The notes below the pieces were generated by a model. The model saw only the letters and a program-made list of their open reading frames with translations, was not told the DNA's origin and searched no databases. Shown here one piece after another: positions 8,890-17,855 of a stretch of DNA of 64,000 nucleotides. The first letter of the stretch is position 1; each line of letters starts with the position of its first letter. This DNA comes from Paenibacillus harenae DSM 16969 (GTDB lineage Bacteria; Bacillota; Bacilli; Paenibacillales; Paenibacillaceae). The stretch covers positions 186,001 to 250,000 of the forward strand of contig NZ_AULV01000015.1 of NCBI RefSeq assembly GCF_000422465.1, read 5' to 3'. The position numbers were made by a program, and so were the translations under genes.

Positions 8890-11321
8890 TAAGACTCATC
8901 CCATTCGAGCATATTCGTTTCTTTAACCGGCAAATCCGCGTTTCTCGGAATCCGGAACGTTTTGATTTCCGAAGGCTTGAATGAAGCCCGAACCGACCGC
9001 GCCCATTTCGGAAGCTGAATTTCAGCTGTCGTCGCTTTCTTGGACGTCTCGTAGCAGCGGATGATCAGATCATCGTTATCCTCCGCCTTCTTGATCGCGC
9101 TGATGACGATATTGTCCTTGTCTACGTTCACATAAGAATCCGATTGCGGCAGCTTCCCTTCATGGTACGACTCGATGATCGCCGTCGGCTTGCAGTTGAT
9201 TTCAGCGGCGCATCTGACAACCCCCGCGTCCTCCCATGTGCCTTCATGCGGCAGCAGCGTATATTGGAAGCGCTGGATGCCTTGATCGATGAACGAATAA
9301 TGACCGTCCGGATCCGGCTCGTAAGGAACATGATGCGCGTAAATCGGGCTGCGCAGCACGGTAAGCGCCAGCTCCTTGTTATGAATGCTGTAGCTGTATT
9401 TCGCGTCGTTCATTAAGCTCAATCCGTGGATCGTGTTTTTGTCCGGAATCAGCCCTGTAAAATCGACCCAGCTCTGCCCCGGCTCTTCCTCGCCGTTATG
9501 TTCGCGCTCGATCGTGCCGTATGGGATCTCATAGGTTTGCTTGCTGAACACGACGTTCATCGGGAATACCAGCTTCAGCATCTTGAATTCTTCGCGCCAA
9601 TCTACGGTCACCTGCACGTCGATCTGATCCTTATCCGGGTACATGGCAAAATCCTGAATCAGCTTCGAGCTGCCGTATTCGCTCACAACGCGGATGACGG
9701 ATTTCACTGGCCCGTGCTCGACGCGGTGAACCTTCTTCGCGCGGAAGCTTCCGACCGCTTTATTGAAATGAAGCACATCATGGCTCCAGGTGTCCGAAGT
9801 ATCCTCCAGCACGACAGGACGGGCGCCCTCGCCTTTGAAAACCTCATGCTCCGCTTTTTTGTCATACAGGCTCTTGATACAGCCGGTAGCCGGATCAAAT
9901 TTCAGCCGGAAGCGGCTGTTCTCAAGCGTATGGTCGCCTGCCTTGACCGGCTCGCCCACCGCCTTCACCGAATCCGATTCCTTCAGCAGCTTATATACCC
10001 GGTAGCCCATCGAAGGCAGATCGGCCATGATGCTTAAGCGGAAACGGCCTCTTGCGGCCGCCTGCGACTTCACCGTCTGGAACGGTATGGCATTGCCCTG
10101 ATCATCCAGCAGCACCGCGCTCGGCTTGATGCCGCCAACTTCAAGCTCCACGTTGACGCGGCTTTGCCACGCATGCGGGTTGAATACGACGATCGGCGTC
10201 GTCCGCTCATCCTGCTCGATGCCGATGTTCCACGAGATCGATTGGACGGCGTAGTTCAAGGAACGGTCGGCAATCGCCATCGCTTCCCCGTACAGATAAG
10301 CCGCATCCTGATATGCCGGCTCCAGGCTTGTGCCCGCCAAGATGTCGTGGAATTGGTTGAACAGCACGTTTTTCCAGGCGCGGTCGAATTCCTTCGGATA
10401 AGGCTGACCGGTCACCCACGAGGCGAGCGCCGAATATTTCTCCGCGGCTGCCAGTTTATTCTCCGCTTGGCGGTTCCACTGCTTCACCCCGGAATGCGCG
10501 GCGTAACAGCCGCTCGCGTGATGCTGAAGATCATCGTGCACAACCGGGAATTCCAGGCCCTTGTTCTCCATGTCGTGAAAATACCGGTCAGGCGTGGCGA
10601 ATACGAGCTTCGGCAGATCCGGCTCGCCGTTCAGCCTGCGGATGCTGGAGATGTTCTCCTTCGTCGGTCCGCCGCCGTGATTGCCCACGCCGTAGAACAG
10701 CATCAGATCGTTGACCGGCTCCTTGAACTCGCCGAGGCATCTTCTCACGTGCTTCTCCAGATCCTTGCCCCATGACAAATACTCATACATGATCCGGAAC
10801 GTAAGCACCTTCGAGCCGTCGTCGGATTGCCACCAGAACAGCCTTCCGGGCAGCGCCTTCTCGTTCGGCATCGGCCTCATCATGATGTAGTAGTCCATGC
10901 CGCTTTTCTTCAATATCTGCGGCAGCATCGAGTTATGGCCGAAGCTGTCCACGTTATAGCCGACCTTGGCCGTTACGCCCAGCTTTTCCTTGAAATAGCG
11001 CTGTCCGTACAAGCCTTGGCGGACGAACGATTCCCCGCTCGGAATGTTGCAGTCCGGTTGAATCCACCAGCCGCCGACAATGTGCCAGCGGCCTTCCTTT
11101 ACGCGCTGCTTGATTTCCTCGAACATGCCGGGGTCGTTATTTTCCACCCACTCATACATAGCCGCCGAGCTCGACGTAAATATAAAATCCTCCGATTCGC
11201 CCATCCGGTCCAGCGCGGAGCGGAAAGTCGCTTTCGTCTCCTGAAAGCCTTCCTGCCACTGCCATAGCCAGACGGGATCCAAATGCGCGTTGCCGATCAT
11301 ATATAGCTGCTTATCCTTCAT
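8889..11321 (-). CDS. GH38 alpha-mannosidase
   Basis: An 810-aa retaining glycosidase without signal peptide, so it acts on imported substrate. The zinc motif NAHLDPVWLW (11-20) and nucleophile block GYNVDSFGHN (121-130, D125) identify GH38. The later half (about 370-800) has the beta-rich GH38 C-terminal layout. GH38 enzymes remove alpha-mannosyl units, mostly from N-glycan or mannoside fragments. The start ATG at 11321 follows GAGGAGGG by 9 bases. It sits between the bisphosphate aldolase and the acid-sugar genes. Presence of an alpha-mannosidase and a GH36 enzyme in one unit suggests a mixed glycoside as substrate. Confidence 0.93.
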   Translation of the reverse strand: MKDKQLYMIGNAHLDPVWLWQWQEGFQETKATFRSALDRMGESEDFIFTSSSAAMYEWVENNDPGMFEEIKQRVKEGRWHIVGGWWIQPDCNIPSGESFVRQGLYGQRYFKEKLGVTAKVGYNVDSFGHNSMLPQILKKSGMDYYIMMRPMPNEKALPGRLFWWQSDDGSKVLTFRIMYEYLSWGKDLEKHVRRCLGEFKEPVNDLMLFYGVGNHGGGPTKENISSIRRLNGEPDLPKLVFATPDRYFHDMENKGLEFPVVHDDLQHHASGCYAAHSGVKQWNRQAENKLAAAEKYSALASWVTGQPYPKEFDRAWKNVLFNQFHDILAGTSLEPAYQDAAYLYGEAMAIADRSLNYAVQSISWNIGIEQDERTTPIVVFNPHAWQSRVNVELEVGGIKPSAVLLDDQGNAIPFQTVKSQAAARGRFRLSIMADLPSMGYRVYKLLKESDSVKAVGEPVKAGDHTLENSRFRLKFDPATGCIKSLYDKKAEHEVFKGEGARPVVLEDTSDTWSHDVLHFNKAVGSFRAKKVHRVEHGPVKSVIRVVSEYGSSKLIQDFAMYPDKDQIDVQVTVDWREEFKMLKLVFPMNVVFSKQTYEIPYGTIEREHNGEEEPGQSWVDFTGLIPDKNTIHGLSLMNDAKYSYSIHNKELALTVLRSPIYAHHVPYEPDPDGHYSFIDQGIQRFQYTLLPHEGTWEDAGVVRCAAEINCKPTAIIESYHEGKLPQSDSYVNVDKDNIVISAIKKAEDNDDLIIRCYETSKKATTAEIQLPKWARSVRASFKPSEIKTFRIPRNADLPVKETNMLEWDES

Positions 11322-11349
11322 TGTTCATACCCTCCTCTTGCCGTTATTG

Positions 11350-12267
11350 TTATTGAAAGCACGATGCTTTGCCGCTGCTCAGCAGAAATTGGTTCATTTT
11401 CTCGATTACCGTATCCGTTACCGCTTGACGTCCGATTTGGAGCCTATCCGCAGAGAGCGATTTGCATTCCGCATTGCTCATCCGCTCTTCTCTTCCAAGC
11501 GCCGCCAGCAGGGATAATTCCAGATCCGTGGCGATATTCACCTTGCTGACTCCGCCTTCCGGCAGCTGGAACGCCTTCCGCATCATTTCGGAAGGTACGC
11601 CCGAGCCGCCGTGCAGCACGAGATGAACCGGCGTCAAAGCGCGAATCGCTGACAAACGGTCGTATTCGATCCGCGCCTTGCGGACGTTATATACGCCATG
11701 GGCGGTACCGCATGACACGGCGAGCGCGTCTACTCCCGTAATCCGAACGAATTCGGCTGCTTCATCCGGATTCGTGAACAACTCCTCATCCGTATCCGTC
11801 TCGACGAAATCGGTTGTTCCGATCATGCCAAGCTCGGCCTCGACCGATACCCCTTTCGCATGCGCGTACTCCGCAACCTCCCGGCTGATCGCCGCATTTT
11901 CCGCGAACGGCTTCTCCGAAGCATCGATCATGACGGAAGTAAAGCCGGCGTCGATCGCTTCCTGAATCGTGCCCATCTCTTTCGTATGATCCAAGTGCAA
12001 TACGGCCGGCACCGTAATCCCGGAATCCGTGATCTGGCGGTAGAATTCCTCCGCGAACTCGCCCGGCGTTATGCCGTACCGGACTAATTCCTTATGGGAG
12101 ATCTGGACGATTAACGGTGACGATGCCTGTTGCCCCGCTTGAAGCACGGCCTTGATCATCGGGGTATATCTCGGCGAGAAGGAACCGATCGCAAAGTGAT
12201 TTGCTTCCGCGACCTCCAGCGCTTTTTTTAATGTGATTACATTTTCGCAGCGTGTATGGTTAACCAT
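11350..12267 (-). CDS. Class II fructose-/tagatose-bisphosphate aldolase family protein
   Basis: A 305-aa zinc-dependent aldolase. HLDH (91-94; D93 catalytic, H94 zinc), EAELG (143-147), CGTAHG (186-191) and LHGGSG (218-223) supply the metal and phosphate sites of class II FBP aldolases. Members cleave ketose 1,6- or 1,7-bisphosphates to DHAP and an aldose phosphate. The TAG of the upstream racemase-like gene abuts this ATG (TAGATG), with AGGAGA 9 bases before. A second aldolase-fold gene lies downstream, so the operon carries two C-C cleavage steps. A dedicated paralogue in a catabolic unit fits tagatose-, fructose- or sedoheptulose-bisphosphate cleavage; the motifs do not decide which. Confidence 0.88.
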   Translation of the reverse strand: MVNHTRCENVITLKKALEVAEANHFAIGSFSPRYTPMIKAVLQAGQQASSPLIVQISHKELVRYGITPGEFAEEFYRQITDSGITVPAVLHLDHTKEMGTIQEAIDAGFTSVMIDASEKPFAENAAISREVAEYAHAKGVSVEAELGMIGTTDFVETDTDEELFTNPDEAAEFVRITGVDALAVSCGTAHGVYNVRKARIEYDRLSAIRALTPVHLVLHGGSGVPSEMMRKAFQLPEGGVSKVNIATDLELSLLAALGREERMSNAECKSLSADRLQIGRQAVTDTVIEKMNQFLLSSGKASCFQ

Positions 12268-12942
12268 CTATATAATCTCCTTTATGTTAGACAGCGCGGC
12301 CGCCGCCTTCTGCATGCCAAGCCGCGGACTGCTGATGAACTTGTTCCGTTCTTCTTCACTGAAGCTTTCGAGAACCCGTGCCATGGAGGCTTGGGCCAGC
12401 ACGACAATGTCCGTCTCTTCGGCAAGCTTCCGAAGCGCGACAGCCAATTCCTTGTCATGGCCTTCTTTATCCCCTGCCAGCAGCTTCTGATAGGCCGCGG
12501 ACACAAGCGCAGGAACCAGACGAACCTCCCGCTCTTCTTGCTCGGCCGTCTCCCGAAGCAGCTTTTCCGTCGGCTGCAGCGTGGTCGCGAGTGTCGCGGC
12601 AACCCCGATAACCGAAGCGGAACGGACCGCATGCTCGGCCATCGCCTGATCGATTCGTACAATAGGGATGGAAATGTCAGGCTGTACCAGCCCGACCAGC
12701 TCGCCGATGGAGGAGCAGGCATTCAGAATACCGTGCGCTCCCTGCCGCTCCGCAATCACCGCGTACTGCCTCCAGCGGTCCCGTACCACTGCGATCTGTC
12801 CGCCATTCGCATTCAGCTCCGGCAGGATCGAATCGTCTACGATATTGATGATCGTGCAGCCCGGGATCAGCTCGGCGGCAAGTGCCTTTAAAGGTTCAAT
12901 CGTGACAGGCGTCGTATGAATAATGGCCAATTTACGCGTCAT
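12268..12942 (-). CDS. Asp/Glu/hydantoin racemase superfamily protein with one catalytic Cys
   Basis: A 224-aa protein with the two-lobed Asp/Glu racemase fold. The first Cys site is clear (ILNACSSIG, C76). At the second site, where racemases carry Cys in an LxCT-like strand, the sequence is VLAQASM with Ala185. A one-Cys arrangement makes simple two-base racemisation unlikely. The family also contains isomerases, decarboxylases and AroM-like proteins of unknown role. ATG 12942 is chosen because AGAGGAG precedes it by 8 bases; a GTG at 12951 is less suitable. It overlaps the end of the FGGY kinase by 11 bases, so translation is probably coupled. Confidence 0.78.
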   Translation of the reverse strand: MTRKLAIIHTTPVTIEPLKALAAELIPGCTIINIVDDSILPELNANGGQIAVVRDRWRQYAVIAERQGAHGILNACSSIGELVGLVQPDISIPIVRIDQAMAEHAVRSASVIGVAATLATTLQPTEKLLRETAEQEEREVRLVPALVSAAYQKLLAGDKEGHDKELAVALRKLAEETDIVVLAQASMARVLESFSEEERNKFISSPRLGMQKAAAALSNIKEII

Positions 12943-14317
12943 TAGCTTCACTCCTCTGGAAACATGAAATCGCCGCGCTGCGGTCAGGGAACAGCCTGCC
13001 CATCACGCCGGCGAATAGGGCGGCTCCAAGCGCCGCCTCCTCTTCTATAGCCGATAAGTAAACCGGATGCCCAAGCTTCGCATGCAGCAGCTGCTGCATG
13101 ACGCGGTTTTTCCGGACGCCGTTGCCCGAGGCCGCAACCGTTGTAATCCGGCTTCGCAGCCGTTCCGGGAACGATTCCGCGAAACCCAGCAGCTCATCGG
13201 CCATTCCCGCAAGAAAACCAAGAATAAGCTGCCTGGCCGTGAAGTTGCGATCATTGATGCCGGAAATGGCGCCCGTTAAGTCCGGATTTTGCCGCGATCC
13301 GAAGAAATGGGCAGAAACCCGCAACGGCGGTTCGTCTTCCCGCAGCGCTTCTTCCGCCAGCTCGTTCATCCTCTCATAGAAGGACCGGGAGGCAGGAGGG
13401 GCATCCGCGAATGATTCGCATATCTCTCTAAACAAAGCTTCGAGCAGCGCATAGGTCTTGCCGCCGCCCAGCGACGCGCCGACCAATAAATAACCGCCGC
13501 CCGGGAAAGGCCTGATCTCTGCGCCCGGGTCCGCTTCCGGCGTTTCGGAATAGACGGAAATTTGCGCTCCCGTGCCGATATTCACGAGCATGGATTGCTC
13601 AAGGGACGGGACGCTTCCGAGGAAACTCGCCTGATTATCGCCGATGGCGCAAGCCACAAGCTTGCCGTCCTTCGTCATTCCGGCAGCGGCTTCCGCTCCC
13701 GCAACTGGAGGAAGCATCCCGGGATTCATCCCCAGCTCTTCGATCTTCGCCAAATCGAACTGCCCGGCCGCCAGATCAAACAGCCCGAAACTTGCGGCGT
13801 TCGAAGCATCGATTTGCGGTACGCTCAGACCGCACAGCCTCATCGCCACGTAATCCCCTATCGTACACAGGTAGACCGCTTCCGGCGGAACCAGCTGATG
13901 ATGCATATGATAAAAATGCGTGACCAGGCCGTATCCCGAAGCAAGAGCGTACCCCGTCTTCTCCTGCATATAGGCGGCGTATGTCATGGACTCGTTGAAT
14001 AACAAGTCTCCTCTCCGGTCCTGCCAAGTAAAGAGCGGGCTGACAGCGCGGCCATGGACGTCAACGTACAGCATGCCGTGCATCTGGCAGGAAATGCCGA
14101 TTGCGCCGACGCTGCCCCAACCGGCAGCCAGCTCGCCGATAATGCCTTCGACCACTTCGACAATCCGGTCCGTGTCCTGCGTACGGTCCCAGCCGTTCAG
14201 GGACGGCAATGCAGCATCATTCGGCTTTTCCAGAACATTTACCTTGGCGCCGGTGTTCGTATCCGCAATGACGCAGCAAATCGAAGTCGTTCCGATATCG
14301 ATACCCGCAGCATACAT
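12932..14317 (-). CDS. FGGY-family carbohydrate kinase (sedoheptulokinase/xylulokinase-like)
   Basis: A 461-aa ATP-dependent sugar kinase. GIDIGTTS (5-12) is the first phosphate loop, ISCQMHG (75-81) and TWQDRR (97-102) line the substrate pocket, IGDNQAS (225-231, D227) holds the expected catalytic Asp, and NIGTGAQ the second phosphate loop. QMHG plus TWQD resembles ketose kinases, including sedoheptulokinases; this assignment is from motif memory. The start ATG 14317 follows AGGGGGCGG by 6 bases; an upstream in-frame start at 14371 would overlap the previous gene. Together with the GmhA-like isomerase and the bisphosphate aldolase it could process a ketoheptose or ketopentose. Confidence 0.85.
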   Translation of the reverse strand: MYAAGIDIGTTSICCVIADTNTGAKVNVLEKPNDAALPSLNGWDRTQDTDRIVEVVEGIIGELAAGWGSVGAIGISCQMHGMLYVDVHGRAVSPLFTWQDRRGDLLFNESMTYAAYMQEKTGYALASGYGLVTHFYHMHHQLVPPEAVYLCTIGDYVAMRLCGLSVPQIDASNAASFGLFDLAAGQFDLAKIEELGMNPGMLPPVAGAEAAAGMTKDGKLVACAIGDNQASFLGSVPSLEQSMLVNIGTGAQISVYSETPEADPGAEIRPFPGGGYLLVGASLGGGKTYALLEALFREICESFADAPPASRSFYERMNELAEEALREDEPPLRVSAHFFGSRQNPDLTGAISGINDRNFTARQLILGFLAGMADELLGFAESFPERLRSRITTVAASGNGVRKNRVMQQLLHAKLGHPVYLSAIEEEAALGAALFAGVMGRLFPDRSAAISCFQRSEANDA

Positions 14318-14333
14318 ATAAGTCCGCCCCCTC

Positions 14334-16394
14334 TTATTGAACTCGGTCAAGCAAATCCAAATCAGCCGCATACGCCATCGCTTCCTGCGAAGCGTACAAG
14401 ATCAGCCCGATGCACCAGGAGTGGGACAAGGTGAGCATCATGCCCTTCGGCTGGAAGCAGTTCGTATTATAGAACCGTTCCGTCACCATCCCTTTGTAAG
14501 CATTAAAATCGCCGTCCTCCCGCGCAATAAACTGCAGGAAACAAGAAATATGGTCTCTTGTGCGGTCCAGATAATAGTCGTCGCCCGTATACTTCCACAG
14601 CCGCAGCATCTCCGGCACGCAGAACAGACCGTAATTATGCAGATGCTGGTTCGAGGTGGATGCCTGATCAGCGCCGCGTGACCGGAAATCATACTGCTTC
14701 AGCAGAGAATGGCGCGGGAACTCCAGATTATAGCTCCAGCGGAAGGTCATCATCCAATCGGCCGCGCTTGACGCAAGGGCAAGCCATTCGTCCTTCCGGT
14801 CAAACTCATACAGCGCCACATAAGCCGCGACCGCGTTGTAAGCATCCTCGGAGGTAGGCGTCAGGTGCACGTCCTCCGGCGCTCCGTAAATGTATTCGTT
14901 TCTCACAAACTTCTCGTAGTAGCTTCCCGCTCGAACCGCGGCGTTCGAGAATGAAGATTCATTGAATACGTTCGCGCCCTCCAATAAAGCGGCGATCCAG
15001 AGCAAGCCTCCGGCGCCGTCCCATTCCTCGACTACGCCGCTATCGCTGTTGTAGTAGGAACCGAAATTCCCGTCTTCTCGCTGGCGGCTCGCCGCAAAAT
15101 TTAAATTGGACCGCACCGCTTTCTCCCATTCCGGATGATAAACCCCGCGCTCCTTCTCGAATTTCAGGGCTCTGGTCATGAAGAGAGTAGCTTCCGATAT
15201 CGTCCTTGCCTGCAGCCAGTCCTTACGCGGATTCCAGCCGGATGTCCAGCCTTTACCGACAATCCAGGAGGCCCAGAACGTCCCGCTTGGCGCAAGACCC
15301 GAAGCGATCTTATCGAGCACTGCCGTTCCCGCATTTATATAATCCTTATTCTGCCGCTTCACCCCGTAGGTCAGAAGGCTATAGGCATAAGGAGCGCCGC
15401 TGACCCAGCCGACGTGCATATGCGGACGGTCTCCCATTCCCTTCACGTTGTTGTTGAACTCGCGGTCGAACGCCGCCGTTTCGTACAGGATGCGATGCTC
15501 CGGATGATAATGCCACGTATACAAGCCGTGAGCCGTAAGCTCCGCGGCTTCATCAAGTCCCATCCATGGATTCAAGCCATGCGAGCTCTTGTGAAGCTTA
15601 TACATTTGCCGGACGAACGGGTCGTACGCATGCGGGTCAGACGAAGCGGCATACACTTTAAAATGCAGCGTCATTCGTTCTCCCGGCTGAAAATGGTACG
15701 TTGAAATGTCCGCAGGAGCCGGAACGGCACTGCCGACGAAAGTCACCGGCTCCTCGCGGTAAGGGAAGTTCAGCCAGATCCGGGTACCCGCGGAATTTCC
15801 GCGAAAGCCGAGGCCGTTAAGTCCGGCCGCGGACATTTCATCCGTACATAGCGCTCCGCACATCTCGTCATTCCATGCGAATACGACGGGAAGCGCCGCC
15901 CTGTCCGTGCGGAAAGACCAATAGTCCGACACCATCCGAGAGGGATCTCCTCCCTTGAAATCGTAGCGGGGATACTGCCTGAGATTGCTTTCGAACCGGT
16001 TTTCCTTATAAAATGCGCCCGGAATCATCCAATCCGGCTTGCCTTTCCCCAGCAGATCCGCTTCGATCTGTAAATTCCATGCAGACGGTTGTTCGCCGAT
16101 ATAGGCCAAATCGACCGTTACATCGTAATACGAGCATTCATCGTCCACCCGCGTCCAGCTCGTCTCGGCCCGGAAGCTCTCCGACTTTCCCGAGGCACGG
16201 AATCCGTCCTCGCCGGATACGGCGGCATCTATCGATACCGTTTCCTTCCCGCCTTCCCGGTTCATGGCCTGCAGCAGTGACGCGAATCGCAAGCAGGAAG
16301 AGTCATTCCGCCGGTCACCGCCGCGATAGATCCGAATATTAAATCCCTCATCATCCGCTTCATGCCGCGGTACGAGCGACCATTCTGAATTCAT
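14334..16394 (-). CDS. Unrecognised 686-aa protein, predicted six-hairpin glycosidase-like fold
   Basis: I do not recognise a named family. There is no signal peptide. Roughly residues 1-250 are beta-rich with many aromatic residues. Residues about 280-680 are helical with repeated Trp/Tyr/Gly-Gly segments such as DGAGGLLWIAALLEG and DGNFGSYYNSDSG, a pattern seen in (alpha/alpha)6-barrel glycoside hydrolases, epimerases and polysaccharide lyases. Candidate acids occur in VEEWDGAGG. The start ATG at 16394 has GGAGGAGG 8 bases upstream. It lies between an amidohydrolase and a sugar kinase in the catabolic operon. It is a reasonable candidate for an uncharacterised glycoside-acting enzyme. Confidence 0.7.
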   Translation of the reverse strand: MNSEWSLVPRHEADDEGFNIRIYRGGDRRNDSSCLRFASLLQAMNREGGKETVSIDAAVSGEDGFRASGKSESFRAETSWTRVDDECSYYDVTVDLAYIGEQPSAWNLQIEADLLGKGKPDWMIPGAFYKENRFESNLRQYPRYDFKGGDPSRMVSDYWSFRTDRAALPVVFAWNDEMCGALCTDEMSAAGLNGLGFRGNSAGTRIWLNFPYREEPVTFVGSAVPAPADISTYHFQPGERMTLHFKVYAASSDPHAYDPFVRQMYKLHKSSHGLNPWMGLDEAAELTAHGLYTWHYHPEHRILYETAAFDREFNNNVKGMGDRPHMHVGWVSGAPYAYSLLTYGVKRQNKDYINAGTAVLDKIASGLAPSGTFWASWIVGKGWTSGWNPRKDWLQARTISEATLFMTRALKFEKERGVYHPEWEKAVRSNLNFAASRQREDGNFGSYYNSDSGVVEEWDGAGGLLWIAALLEGANVFNESSFSNAAVRAGSYYEKFVRNEYIYGAPEDVHLTPTSEDAYNAVAAYVALYEFDRKDEWLALASSAADWMMTFRWSYNLEFPRHSLLKQYDFRSRGADQASTSNQHLHNYGLFCVPEMLRLWKYTGDDYYLDRTRDHISCFLQFIAREDGDFNAYKGMVTERFYNTNCFQPKGMMLTLSHSWCIGLILYASQEAMAYAADLDLLDRVQ

Positions 16395-16429
16395 CCGTCA
16401 TTCCTCCTCCGATTCTCCTCTCAAGTCCG

Positions 16430-17695
16430 TTACACCGGCTTTTCATCCAAGCCGTAAAAATCGATCAAGTTGTTCCGGAAGACGGCTTTCGCAAAGTCGA
16501 TCGCTTCGGATTCATCCAGCGCGCCGTCCTCGACCTTCTCCATCAGCACGTCGCCGACGATTTTTTTGGCAAGCTTCAGGTGCGCATAGGTTCCTTCGAT
16601 AAAGTTATAATCGCCTCCGAAGCCGTGAATCTTCGATTGCGGCACCATTTCGATCATTTGATGAAGGATATGCTTGGCCGCCGTCGGAGACATGATATAC
16701 ACCCATGTGAAATCCGTATAAACGTTCGGAAAATTTTTGGCGATCGTCAAGTACTCATGACTGTATGGAAAACCGCAGTGCAGCAGGACGAATTTCGTTC
16801 TCGAATATTCCAATAAGAGCGGCAGCAGCGAAGATACCTTGGAATTCGTAATGATGTTGCCGTTGCCGGAAACGCTCGTTTCATGATGGCCGGTATGAAT
16901 TTGGATCGGCAGCTTGTAAGCCGTTGAGCGCTGAATGATGAAATGAATTAAGTAATCCTGAAGCGGCCGGGTTTCGGCTTGCGACAAGCCTTCTTCCAGC
17001 GAGCAGGCCATCAAGCGGTTAAAAACAAGCTCCGCCTCGTGAAAGGTCGGTTTCTCGCACGCTAACGTGCGCCAGTACGCATGTCCGAGCTTGGTGGCCA
17101 CCATGCCTTCATTGACATATTTATTTAATAAAGCATCCACAGCCGTCAAATAATGCTGAAGCGAATTGACATGGTGCTCCGAGGCTCGTTCAACGGCTTG
17201 AATATCTTTAAGCGTTCGCAGTTTAAAGGTGAAATCCAAAAACATGATCGGGCGGAACATCTCGAAATCAACTTTCGTCGTTTGAATCAGCGTAAAAGCG
17301 AGATCGATTCGGGATTTCTCCGTCATCACTTTCCGGTACCAATCCTTATCCAATGAAGCGGATGCAACCTTCTCGTTCAAATCCAATAAGCCCTTTAGGC
17401 TCCAATCCTTCATGCCGTACAAGTCTTCCATCGCCGTTCGGAACATTCTTGCATATGTCGTGTTTCTGGAACTCTCCCAATACTTCTGGAATACGGCTGC
17501 TTTCTGTTCGATGTTCAGGCCGCTTTGCTTGGATAAGATACCTCGCGGCATGCCGGCGGTAATCATATCCGAATCCAAATAATGCAGAAGTCCGAATAGG
17601 TCCGTCCGGTCCTTCTCCCTCATCTGCCTTGTCGCCAGATGCTCATGTCCGTCTATAACGCGAAGATCTCTAATGTAATCACGAATGCTGCTCAT
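16430..17695 (-). CDS. Amidohydrolase-superfamily protein (TIM-barrel metal hydrolase/isomerase)
   Basis: A 421-aa protein starting MSSIRDYIRDLRVIDGHEHL. H17-E-H19 is the first-strand metal motif. Further likely ligands are H267 (IQIHTGHH), H306 (LLHCGFPY) and D362 (GFGGDYNF). This layout matches the amidohydrolase 2 / uronate-isomerase side of the superfamily. Members act as lactonases, decarboxylases or aldose-ketose isomerases. There is no signal peptide. GGAAGGAG precedes ATG 17695 by 7 bases. It is the first enzyme gene after the transporter genes, behind two hairpins. A lactonase or uronate-isomerase-like step would fit an acid-sugar pathway, but the substrate cannot be read from the sequence. 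Confidence 0.8.
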   Translation of the reverse strand: MSSIRDYIRDLRVIDGHEHLATRQMREKDRTDLFGLLHYLDSDMITAGMPRGILSKQSGLNIEQKAAVFQKYWESSRNTTYARMFRTAMEDLYGMKDWSLKGLLDLNEKVASASLDKDWYRKVMTEKSRIDLAFTLIQTTKVDFEMFRPIMFLDFTFKLRTLKDIQAVERASEHHVNSLQHYLTAVDALLNKYVNEGMVATKLGHAYWRTLACEKPTFHEAELVFNRLMACSLEEGLSQAETRPLQDYLIHFIIQRSTAYKLPIQIHTGHHETSVSGNGNIITNSKVSSLLPLLLEYSRTKFVLLHCGFPYSHEYLTIAKNFPNVYTDFTWVYIMSPTAAKHILHQMIEMVPQSKIHGFGGDYNFIEGTYAHLKLAKKIVGDVLMEKVEDGALDESEAIDFAKAVFRNNLIDFYGLDEKPV

Positions 17696-17715
17696 CGGCC
17701 TACTCCTTCCAGGGC

Positions 17716-17766
17716 AAGCGTAAACGGCTGTCTCTCCCCATCTTTTGCGGCGAGACCGTTTCGCTT
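17716..17766 (-). promoter_or_regulatory. Long interrupted hairpin before the amidohydrolase gene
   Basis: Three stem blocks pair in register: 17716-17720 with 17762-17766, 17722-17726 with 17757-17761, and 17730-17734 with 17752-17756, leaving a 17-base loop. It ends 21 bases upstream of the amidohydrolase start and next to its GGAAGGAG. No T run follows on the minus strand, so an RNA-processing or translation-control element is likelier than a terminator. Confidence 0.45.
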
Positions 17767-17810
17767 TAAAAAGCTCGCAATAAAATTCAGAACTTCTTAT
17801 TTATAAATCG

Positions 17811-17836
17811 CGACTGCTTCCGGATGGGAAGCAGCC
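17811..17836 (-). promoter_or_regulatory. Stem-loop after the binding-protein gene
   Basis: CTGCTTCC (17814-17821) pairs with GGAAGCAG (17827-17834) around a five-base loop, 20 bases past the binding-protein stop. No clear T run follows in the direction of transcription. Such hairpins often stabilise the upstream binding-protein message or cause partial termination. Confidence 0.5.
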
Positions 17837-17855
17837 GCTTCTCTCTATTAATCGA

